From: an uncultured Anaerolineaceae bacterium
Lineage (GTDB): Bacteria > Chloroflexota > Anaerolineae > Anaerolineales > Anaerolineaceae
Length of the DNA stretch: 7,652 nucleotides
Reading direction: 5' to 3'
NCBI GenBank assembly: GCA_937920255.1
Contig: CALDSL010000471.1
Coordinates: 1-7,652 of the forward strand
Shown here: piece by piece, positions 1 through 7,652 of the stretch
Layout of the letters: each line of letters opens with the position of its first letter
Numbering within the stretch: position 1 is the stretch's first letter
Made by a program: the position numbers and the translations under genes
The notes under the pieces: generated by a model
What the model was told of the DNA's origin: nothing
The model's database searches: none
Seen by the model: the letters and a program-made list of their open reading frames with translations, nothing else

Positions 1-404
1 ATATACTCTTCGAGCAGCGGCAGGATCTTTTCCGGGCCATCGTTGATGTTGATGCGGATTTCCTGATCGGCCAAAACACGCGCGGAAAAATCACTCAACA
101 GCAGAGTGGCGTGCGTAGCGCCCAAATCGATGCCGAGCACCTTCCCCAGATCGGGATTAACCTCGAGGCTGATCGCGTGGCGGCCGCCGGTGTGCTGGTC
201 TTCCACCTCGCGCACCAGTCCGGTAGCCAGCAAATCGTTGACGATCTCGGTGATCGCGGCGCGGGTGATCTGGAGCTGGCGCGAGAGTTCGACTCTGGAG
301 ATGCCACCCGGCGTGAAACGAATCAAATCAATCGCCGCGTGCCGGTTCCAATTACGCGTATTTTGTGTCGGTACCGTCCAGAAAACTGTGCTCATATCCC
401 TCAT
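1..404 (-). CDS. ROK-family transcriptional regulator, N-terminal part (runs off left edge)
   Basis: The visible 134 residues begin with a winged helix-turn-helix of the ROK/MarR type. The recognition region lies at about residues 35-66 and includes 'ISRVELSRQLQITRAAITEI'. It is followed by a wing containing 'TGGRH' (72-76). The ROK domain then starts with 'GIDLGATHATLLL' (91-103), which matches the first phosphate-binding loop of the actin-like/sugar kinase fold. The family normally runs to about 380-400 residues, so roughly two thirds is missing beyond position 1. Such proteins usually repress sugar-uptake or sugar-catabolism genes and release DNA on binding a sugar; the ligand cannot be told from this fragment. 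Two in-frame ATGs exist, at 404 and 395. With the predicted promoter, 404 would have a leader of about 7 nt, while 395 has a GAGGG element only 2 nt upstream, which is too close for a normal ribosome binding site. The family call is firm; the start is uncertain by three codons. Confidence 0.88.
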   Translation of the reverse strand, partial: MRDMSTVFWTVPTQNTRNWNRHAAIDLIRFTPGGISRVELSRQLQITRAAITEIVNDLLATGLVREVEDQHTGGRHAISLEVNPDLGKVLGIDLGATHATLLLSDFSARVLADQEIRININDGPEKILPLLEEY

Positions 405-413
405 TGGTAACGA

Positions 414-456
414 TTAGATTATATGACTCTGTGATGGCAATTGTCAAGTAATCTAA
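414..456. promoter_or_regulatory. Operator-like inverted repeat bracketing the ROK gene promoter
   Basis: TTAGATTA (414-421) and TAATCTAA (449-456) form a perfect 8-bp inverted repeat with a 27-bp gap. One arm overlaps the -10 box and the other abuts the -35 box, so a dimeric repressor bound here would cover the promoter. ROK regulators commonly control their own genes, so autorepression is the simplest reading. The repeat is seen in the sequence; the binding partner is inferred. Confidence 0.55.
418..447 (-). promoter_or_regulatory. Sigma70-type promoter of the ROK regulator gene
   Basis: Read on the minus strand, TTGACA (442-447) and TATAAT (418-423) both match the housekeeping consensus perfectly, with an 18-bp spacer. 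The predicted transcription start is a G near 411, about 7 nt before the first ATG of the regulator. The -35/-10 match is seen directly; use in vivo is inferred. Confidence 0.8.
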
Positions 457-473
457 CTGTCTTTTATGGACGG

Positions 474-495
474 TAAACATATTTTCTCATGTTTA
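474..495. repeat. Perfect 7-bp inverted repeat upstream of the ROK promoter
   Basis: TAAACAT (474-480) and ATGTTTA (489-495) are perfect inverted arms separated by 8 nt. The element is AT-rich, lies between the terminator of the neighbouring gene and the ROK promoter, and has no following T-tract on either strand. It therefore looks more like a protein-binding site than a terminator. Its sequence differs from the repeat around the ROK promoter, so it may bind a different regulator, or it may be chance in AT-rich DNA. Confidence 0.35.
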
Positions 496-514
496 ATTAA
501 CGGCGGTCATCAAC

Positions 515-557
515 AATAAAAAAGCCAACCGTCTCGGGATTGTTCCGTGCGGTTGGC
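515..557 (-). terminator. Rho-independent terminator of the DUF4230 gene
   Basis: On the minus strand the arms GCCAACCG (550-557) and CGGTTGGC (524-531) pair perfectly over 8 bp around an 18-nt loop and are followed at once by six T residues (518-523). It lies 29 nt after the DUF4230 stop codon and upstream of the ROK promoter, so it separates the two minus-strand transcription units. Confidence 0.9.
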
Positions 558-586
558 ATGCGTATCACTTGCGAACGATTGCGGCC

Positions 587-1345
587 TTACGGTGTCGCCG
601 CGGGCATGGGAGTGGCAGCGGGTGGCATGGTCGGCAGAGGAGCTGGCATTTCCGCGTCGCTTGCCACGAAAATCACATCGTCAAATCCCAGGCCGCGGAA
701 CATGCGCGACATATAATTCTCGGCGTTAAGCTGCGCTGTGTTGAGGATGCCGTCATCGATGGCCGCCTGCAAAATCTCCTGCTCGGCCGCGCGCCGCGCG
801 GATGTTTCCAGGTCTCGTTCCCCCTGATTTAACAGCCCCGTGTCGCGATCGTATACATACGACTTCTCATTGTCCAGCGTGGCCACAAATACTTCGGCCG
901 GTGGCAGGCGCACGTAGAGCACATTGTTCTGGATGCTCAGGTCTTCCGGCTGTATTTTGGCCATATCCACCCCGGCGATCACCACGCCGTGCGCCACGAA
1001 CAACAGCCGGTCGCCAAACAGAAACCCGAACGCGTTCTGGTTGGTCTCAGCCGATATGACTTTTTCGATGGAATACTGGATCGTCTCCAGCCGTGCCAGC
1101 GAGCGGACATCATGAATGATGGTAATCGGGTCCGGTTGAATGGTCGGCGTAGGGTTCAAGAACTCGGCTACCTGGGTGCGCAGGCTGGAATTGGCCTGTT
1201 CCACCGGCGCCAATGCCTGCTGTGCGGTGTTGGAAATGATACGGGTGATCACCCAGATGGCGCCGACCGTCAGAAGCACAAAGCCCACCATCAACCCGAT
1301 AAAAATCAACAGCCACCGGCCACCGCCACTCGTCTTCTGTTCCAT
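587..1345 (-). CDS. DUF4230 family membrane-anchored protein
   Basis: A 252-residue protein. Residues 1-10 are short and polar, residues 11-33 form one transmembrane helix ('WLLIFIGLMVGFVLLTVGAI' within it), and a helical linker ending in 'PTPTIQPDP' leads to an extracytoplasmic domain at about 68-230. That domain has DUF4230 features: a start like 'IIHDVRSLARLETIQYSIEKV', then 'GDRLLFVAHGVVIAGVDMAKI' and 'NNVLYVRLPPAEVF', and a long helix rich in Ala, Glu and Arg before 'GFDDVIF'. The family has no established biochemical function. The C-terminus is a Pro/Ala/Thr tail (234-252). The start at 1345 is chosen because AGGAG lies 7 nt upstream; an open extension to 1423 has no comparable signal and would place charged residues before the helix. 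The gene is divergent from the lipoprotein gene and ends at a strong terminator. The DUF assignment is from motif memory and is fairly sure. Confidence 0.85.
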   Translation of the reverse strand: MEQKTSGGGRWLLIFIGLMVGFVLLTVGAIWVITRIISNTAQQALAPVEQANSSLRTQVAEFLNPTPTIQPDPITIIHDVRSLARLETIQYSIEKVISAETNQNAFGFLFGDRLLFVAHGVVIAGVDMAKIQPEDLSIQNNVLYVRLPPAEVFVATLDNEKSYVYDRDTGLLNQGERDLETSARRAAEQEILQAAIDDGILNTAQLNAENYMSRMFRGLGFDDVIFVASDAEMPAPLPTMPPAATPMPAATP

Positions 1346-1352
1346 CGCCCAG

Positions 1353-1357
1353 CTCCT
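1353..1357 (-). promoter_or_regulatory. Ribosome binding site that fixes the DUF4230 start
   Basis: AGGAG on the minus strand sits 7 nt before the ATG at 1345. It is the best Shine-Dalgarno match in the window and selects this ATG over the longer open frame. Confidence 0.75.
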
Positions 1358-1401
1358 GTGTATCCAATTCAAACCACAAAACCGATTTGCTTGAAATTGG
1401 T

Positions 1402-1419
1402 TATAATCTTTGTTAATCT
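1402..1419 (+). promoter_or_regulatory. Possible -10 element and TAATCT direct repeat in the divergent region
   Basis: TATAAT at 1402-1407 is a perfect -10 box on the plus strand, 75 nt before the lipoprotein start, but no good -35 box lies at 16-18 bp. TAATCT occurs at 1404-1409 and again at 1414-1419, exactly one helical turn apart. TAATCT also forms most of the operator half-site near the ROK gene. This stretch could be a promoter with a regulator site, or simply AT-rich sequence. Confidence 0.35.
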
Positions 1420-1482
1420 GCACACGTATTGTATATCAGAAAACAGGTTGCGAGTATTGGGTTGCGTGAAAGCCAACAATTG

Positions 1483-2814
1483 ATGAAGAATAAATCGCTC
1501 CTCGTCCAATGGGTCTTATTTCTGCTGGTTGCCGCATCGCTTCTTGCCGGCTGCGGTGGTGAATCCGCGCAGCCAACCGCCACGCCGACGCTTGAACCGG
1601 AACCAACCCTGATTCCGATCCCCACCCAGGATTTTCCAACCACCGCCACGCCGGAATTCCCGCTGCCCACGCTGGAGAGCAACCTGCCTACGGAAGAAAA
1701 TGGCGACCTGTTGCCTGAGGATGTGACGCTTCCGACCGAAGAAGGCGGGGAGGAACTCGTCCCGGAAGGTGATGAATTTCCTACCGAAGAAGGCCAGGAA
1801 GACCTGTTTCCGAGCGAGGAAGAAGAATCTCTGGATGACGATAGCGGAGATCAATTCAGCGACGAGGAATTCGGCGATGAATTTTCCGATGAGCAAGAAC
1901 CGCTCTTCCAACCTACCCCATCCGATATCCCGCTCGGCCAGCCTGGCAACCCGCTGATCCTGGGCGTGGTGACCACCGAAGAGAACCTGGACCAGCTCGA
2001 TTCCAGCCTGCTATTTGTCGAGCAGCTCTCGGAGCTGACCGGCTATAGCATGGATGTGCTCGGCGTCAATTCGACCACCGAACTGCTGAATGGAATGCAG
2101 GTGGGTGCGATCCACATGGCCTGGATGCAGCCGTTCACCTATATCCTCGCCAGCCGGCGCGAATATGCGCGGGTGACGCTCGTCACCAAGCATTTTGGCG
2201 TGTACGCCTACGGCACGCAGTTCCTGGCAAATGTCAACTCCGATATCATCCCCTACTTTGACACCACTACCAACACTAACACCGCGGAGGCAGCCGAAGC
2301 GCTATCGCAGTTCGCGGATTTGCGCCCGTGCTGGGTCGATCCGCTTTCCGCCTCGGGTTACGTCGTCCCGGCCGGGACGCTGGCGCTGCAGGAAGTGCCC
2401 ACCCTGCCAGCGCTGTTTATGCAGTCGCACACGGCCGTGGTGCGCGGGCTGTACGTGCAGGGCATCTGCGATTTTGGCGCCACCTACGCCGTGTATGGCG
2501 ATCCGCGCACGGCCAGCGTTATTCAGGATGACCTGCCAGACGTGATGCAGCGCGTGGTGGTGGTTTGGAAATCCGGCGAAGTCATCCCCAACCTCAACTT
2601 CTCCTTCCAGAGCGAAGTTCCGGAAGAAATGATCGAAGCGGTGACCGAAACGCTGATGGATTACGTGCTCAGCCAGGACGGGTTGGACGCAGTGAACGCC
2701 GCGGCCGGGTACGAGATCGAAGACTTGAAGCAGGTCGATGACAGCTTCTATGACCCGCTGCGCGAGCTGCTGCAGTATTCCCGCGTCAATCTGCGCACGC
2801 TGGTGGGAAAGTAA
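1483..2814 (+). CDS. Lipoprotein with PhnD-like (phosphonate-type) substrate-binding domain
   Basis: A 443-residue protein. Residues 1-24 form a lipoprotein signal with lipobox 'LLAGC', so Cys24 would be lipidated. Residues 31-66 are a Pro/Thr linker. Residues 67-140 are strongly acidic, with repeated 'PTEE' and 'FSDE' units. The domain at about 157-443 matches periplasmic phosphonate/phosphate-type binding proteins (PhnD family): 'GNPLILGVVTTEE' at its start, an 'HMAWMQPFTYIL' segment (211-222), the hinge motif 'DPLSASGYVVPAG' (286-298), and an 'FGATYAVYGD' segment (331-340). Such proteins capture phosphonate, phosphate, phosphite or similar oxyanions for an ABC transporter, but no permease or ATPase gene adjoins this one. 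It may serve a distant transporter or act as a sensor. The ATG at 1483 is chosen because it directly precedes a clean signal peptide; a TTG at 1429 adds 18 residues unlike a signal. No strong ribosome binding site is visible. Confidence 0.85.
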   Translation: MKNKSLLVQWVLFLLVAASLLAGCGGESAQPTATPTLEPEPTLIPIPTQDFPTTATPEFPLPTLESNLPTEENGDLLPEDVTLPTEEGGEELVPEGDEFPTEEGQEDLFPSEEEESLDDDSGDQFSDEEFGDEFSDEQEPLFQPTPSDIPLGQPGNPLILGVVTTEENLDQLDSSLLFVEQLSELTGYSMDVLGVNSTTELLNGMQVGAIHMAWMQPFTYILASRREYARVTLVTKHFGVYAYGTQFLANVNSDIIPYFDTTTNTNTAEAAEALSQFADLRPCWVDPLSASGYVVPAGTLALQEVPTLPALFMQSHTAVVRGLYVQGICDFGATYAVYGDPRTASVIQDDLPDVMQRVVVVWKSGEVIPNLNFSFQSEVPEEMIEAVTETLMDYVLSQDGLDAVNAAAGYEIEDLKQVDDSFYDPLRELLQYSRVNLRTLVGK

Positions 2815-2858
2815 GCCGGCAAAGGATATGCAAATTCGGGGCAGATGGCCGGTTGGCG

Positions 2859-2867
2859 TGGTAGAAT
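2859..2867 (+). promoter_or_regulatory. Extended -10 promoter suggesting a leaderless message for the DUF218 gene
   Basis: TG-G-TAGAAT at 2859-2867 is an extended -10 element (TGnTAnAAT). Counting 7 nt from its last base puts the transcription start at 2874, the G of the GTG start codon. No -35 box is evident, which extended -10 promoters tolerate. No Shine-Dalgarno sequence precedes the GTG, which agrees with leaderless translation. Confidence 0.5.
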
Positions 2868-2873
2868 TTTGGC

Positions 2874-3557
2874 GTGGTAAAACGGATTACGAAGGGTTTT
2901 CGCTTGTTGCTCTATCTCATCCTGGGTGTTTTGATCCTGGTGGCCTTGCCGTACGCTGCCGCCCAGATCTCATCCCGGGTTAAAATCCATTCGGTGGAAA
3001 ATGCGCCCACCGCCCAGGCCGCCATCGTGTTTGGCGCCGGGCTGACGCGCGACGGCCGCCCCACCCCGGTGCTGCGCGACCGGGTGGCCACGGCCGTGGA
3101 TCTGTATTTTGCCGGCAAGGTGGAAAAGCTGCTGATGAGCGGCGATAATCGCCAGATCACCTACAACGAGCCGGCTGCGATGCGCGAGTATGCCATCAGC
3201 CTGGGCGTGCCAATGGAAGACATCGTGCTGGACTACGCCGGCCAGCGCACCTATGATACGTGCTACCGCGCCAGAGCCATCTTCGGCCTGGATGAGGCGC
3301 TGCTGGTCACCCAGGCTTATCACCTGCCGCGCGCGCTGCTCACCTGCAACGGTCTGGGTCTGCAAGCCGAAGGCGTCAACGCCGACCGGCGCGCATACCG
3401 CAACCGCTCGCTCAATTTCTGGCGGCTGCGCGAGGTCGGCGCGACGCTGGTCGCGGTGGTGGACGTGTACGTCACCCGGCCGCAGCCGATCCTGGGCCAA
3501 CAGGAATTTATCTTCCCGCAAACTTCGAACACAGAACCACAACACTCGATCGACTGA
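2874..3557 (+). CDS. SanA/YdcF-like DUF218 membrane protein
   Basis: A 227-residue protein. One transmembrane helix lies at about 10-30, after a positively charged N-terminus ('KRITKGFR'), so the domain should lie outside the membrane. The DUF218 domain spans about 47-200 with its usual motifs: 'AAIVFGAG' (49-56), 'LLMSGDN' (86-92), 'DYAGQRTYDT' (120-129) and 'LLVTQAYHLPRA' (143-154), whose conserved polar residues form the family's putative active pocket. Relatives include SanA, tied to envelope barrier function and vancomycin exclusion in enteric bacteria, and YdcF, which binds S-adenosylmethionine; the reaction is not established. The GTG at 2874 gives a full-length domain and helix. The gene follows the lipoprotein gene by 59 nt and precedes the HD gene by 25 nt, so it may join a plus-strand operon while also having its own promoter. 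The C-terminal 25 residues are polar and probably disordered. Confidence 0.87.
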   Translation: MVKRITKGFRLLLYLILGVLILVALPYAAAQISSRVKIHSVENAPTAQAAIVFGAGLTRDGRPTPVLRDRVATAVDLYFAGKVEKLLMSGDNRQITYNEPAAMREYAISLGVPMEDIVLDYAGQRTYDTCYRARAIFGLDEALLVTQAYHLPRALLTCNGLGLQAEGVNADRRAYRNRSLNFWRLREVGATLVAVVDVYVTRPQPILGQQEFIFPQTSNTEPQHSID

Positions 3558-3582
3558 TCTTCAATTCAAGAAAGAGACTGCC

Positions 3583-4164
3583 ATGAACCGAGAACAGGCG
3601 CTTGCCATCGTGCACCAGTACGTCAAAAATCAAGGCTTGATCAATCACATGCTGTGCGTCGAAGCCGCCATGCGCTTCTACGCCGAGAAACTGGGCCAGG
3701 ATGTGGAAACCTGGGGCCTTGTTGGCCTGCTGCATGATTTTGACTGGGAAATTCACCCCAGCGCGGAAGAGCATCCCTCGCAAGGAGCGCCGCTGCTGCG
3801 CGAACACGGCGTGCCAGAAAAATGGGTGCGCGCGATTCTCAGCCACGGCTCGGCGGCCGAGTACCCGCGCGAAGCGTTGATGGAAAAAGCCCTGATGGCC
3901 TGCGACGAGATCACCGGATTGATCACCGCAGTGGCGCTGGTGCGCCCTTCGCGCTCGCTGTATGACCTCAACGCCTCTTCGGTAAAGAAGAAGTGGAAAG
4001 ACCGCGCCTTCGCCGCCGGCACCAATCGAGAGGAAATGGCCGAGGCCGCCGAGGATTTCGGCGTGGAATTGTGGCAGCACGTGGATAATGTTATTCTGGC
4101 TATGCGCAGGATCGCGCCGGAGTTAGGCCTGGAAGGCAGCCTCACTCCGCAGAACAGTTTGTAA
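3583..4164 (+). CDS. HD-domain (HDIG-type) phosphohydrolase
   Basis: A 193-residue soluble protein made almost entirely of one HD domain. The metal-binding set is complete: His22 in 'INHMLCVEAAM', His51-Asp52 in 'GLLHDFDWE', His88 in 'ILSHG', and Asp108 in 'ACDEITG'. Proteins of this compact HDIG-like type are predicted metal-dependent phosphomonoesterases or phosphodiesterases acting on nucleotides or other small phosphate esters; the substrate cannot be read from the sequence. Length is typical of stand-alone members. The ATG at 3583 is chosen because the domain begins about 20 residues later, as in relatives. The open frame upstream only translates the DUF218 gene out of frame. The ribosome binding site is weak (GAG about 7 nt upstream). 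The gene follows the DUF218 gene by 25 nt, suggesting cotranscription, and ends just before a shared terminator. Confidence 0.88.
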   Translation: MNREQALAIVHQYVKNQGLINHMLCVEAAMRFYAEKLGQDVETWGLVGLLHDFDWEIHPSAEEHPSQGAPLLREHGVPEKWVRAILSHGSAAEYPREALMEKALMACDEITGLITAVALVRPSRSLYDLNASSVKKKWKDRAFAAGTNREEMAEAAEDFGVELWQHVDNVILAMRRIAPELGLEGSLTPQNSL

Positions 4165-4181
4165 AACACGGACCAAAAACG

Positions 4182-4213
4182 AAACGCTCGAAGCGGCTGC
4201 TACGAGCGTTTTT
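4182..4213. terminator. Bidirectional intrinsic terminator between convergent genes
   Basis: AAACGCTCG (4182-4190) and CGAGCGTTT (4203-4211) pair perfectly over 9 bp around a 12-nt loop. On the plus strand five T residues (4209-4213) end the HD gene transcript. On the minus strand the stem is followed by TTTCG then TTTTT (4175-4179), which can end the topoisomerase transcript. It fills the 53-nt gap between the two stop codons. Confidence 0.88.
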
Positions 4214-4217
4214 ACGT

Positions 4218-7481
<3,264 letters not shown>

Positions 7482-7506
7482 AGCGAGCTCTCCCATCTTT
7501 CCTGTA

Positions 7507-7525
7507 TCTTGTCCGCCAGACAAGA
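7507..7525. repeat. Inverted repeat in the topoisomerase gene leader
   Basis: TCTTGTC (7507-7513) and GACAAGA (7519-7525) are perfect 7-bp inverted arms with a 5-nt gap. It lies 26 nt upstream of the chosen ATG and downstream of the putative promoter, so it could be an mRNA hairpin in the 5' leader or a regulator site. No T-tract follows, so it is not a terminator. Confidence 0.4.
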
Positions 7526-7543
7526 ATTAATGTTCTACAAATA

Positions 7544-7554
7544 ATCTTATCATA
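7544..7554 (-). promoter_or_regulatory. Putative promoter -10 region of the topoisomerase gene
   Basis: On the minus strand TATGAT (7549-7554) matches 5 of 6 bases of the -10 consensus. An overlapping extended form, TG-A-TAAGAT, occupies 7544-7552. Either would start the message near 7537-7542, about 60 nt before the ATG. The -35 region is weak, at most 3 of 6 matches, so the call is tentative. Its position between an upstream terminator and the gene supports it. Confidence 0.42.
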
Positions 7555-7611
7555 ATTCACTGGCTTTGGGTATATTCACCCTCTTGCGGGCATACATTTC
7601 TATTTTAAGCG

Positions 7612-7643
7612 AAAAATCCCCGAGGATTGGCTTCCTCGGGGAT
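7612..7643 (-). terminator. Rho-independent terminator of an off-window minus-strand gene
   Basis: On the minus strand ATCCCCGAGG (7634-7643) and CCTCGGGGAT (7616-7625) pair perfectly over 10 bp around an 8-nt loop, and the stem runs into five T residues (7612-7616). It implies a minus-strand gene ending just beyond the right edge and isolates the topoisomerase transcription unit from it. Confidence 0.9.
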
Positions 7644-7652
7644 CATTTCGAT

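Noticed and set aside
1429..1482. TTG start extending the lipoprotein by 18 residues
   Set aside because: It would place charged residues ahead of an otherwise clean lipoprotein signal peptide that starts at the ATG at 1483.
2815..2873. Possible terminator between the lipoprotein and DUF218 genes, from repeated GCCGG/CCGG words
   Set aside because: The arms do not form a compact stem and no T-tract follows, so I see no terminator. Read-through is possible.
3190..4164. Longer start for the HD protein, within the DUF218 gene
   Set aside because: The 131 extra residues are an out-of-frame translation of the DUF218 domain. The ATG at 3583 gives a complete HD protein.
7482..7523. Upstream TTG or ATG (7496) starts for the topoisomerase
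   Set aside because: The extra residues (beginning MSGGQDTGK or MGELA) are not typical of the family. The ATG at 7481 has a well-spaced GGGAG. The TTG start would also lie inside the inverted repeat of the leader.

Overview
The window looks like a chromosomal segment of a Chloroflexota bacterium, probably of the Anaerolineae type. This is an inference. It rests on the Pro-Thr linkers ('PTATPT', 'PTPT') in the exported proteins, the GC-rich coding sequence, and the style of the gyrase-like A subunit. No rRNA, tRNA or other lineage marker is present to confirm it.

Layout, left to right. Positions 1-404 hold the N-terminal part of a minus-strand ROK-family repressor or sugar-kinase-like regulator, which runs off the left edge. 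Its promoter has near-consensus -35 and -10 boxes and is bracketed by a perfect 8-bp inverted repeat, so autoregulation is likely. Positions 515-557 form an intrinsic terminator that closes the next minus-strand gene, a membrane-anchored DUF4230 protein (587-1345). A short divergent intergenic region follows. Then come three plus-strand genes: a lipoprotein with a PhnD-like substrate-binding domain on a very acidic linker (1483-2814), a SanA/YdcF-like DUF218 membrane protein that may be translated from a leaderless message (2874-3557), and a small HD-domain phosphohydrolase (3583-4164). A hairpin at 4182-4213 serves as a shared terminator between this group and the large convergent minus-strand gene at 4218-7481. 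That gene encodes a type IIA topoisomerase A subunit (GyrA/ParC family). Upstream of it are a putative promoter, an inverted repeat in the leader, and the terminator of an off-window minus-strand gene (7612-7643).

The most unusual item is the topoisomerase. Its N-terminal catalytic core is canonical. The GyrA box is not recognisable, the Ser that normally binds quinolones is Met, and the protein ends in a tail of about 267 residues rich in Lys, Ala and Pro that resembles a histone H1 tail. This suggests a nucleoid-binding or DNA-tethering extension in place of the usual wrapping determinant. No single pathway links the remaining genes. The three plus-strand genes may be cotranscribed and two of them act at the cell envelope, but no phosphonate permease or ATPase genes are nearby. 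I see no mobile element, CRISPR array or RNA gene.
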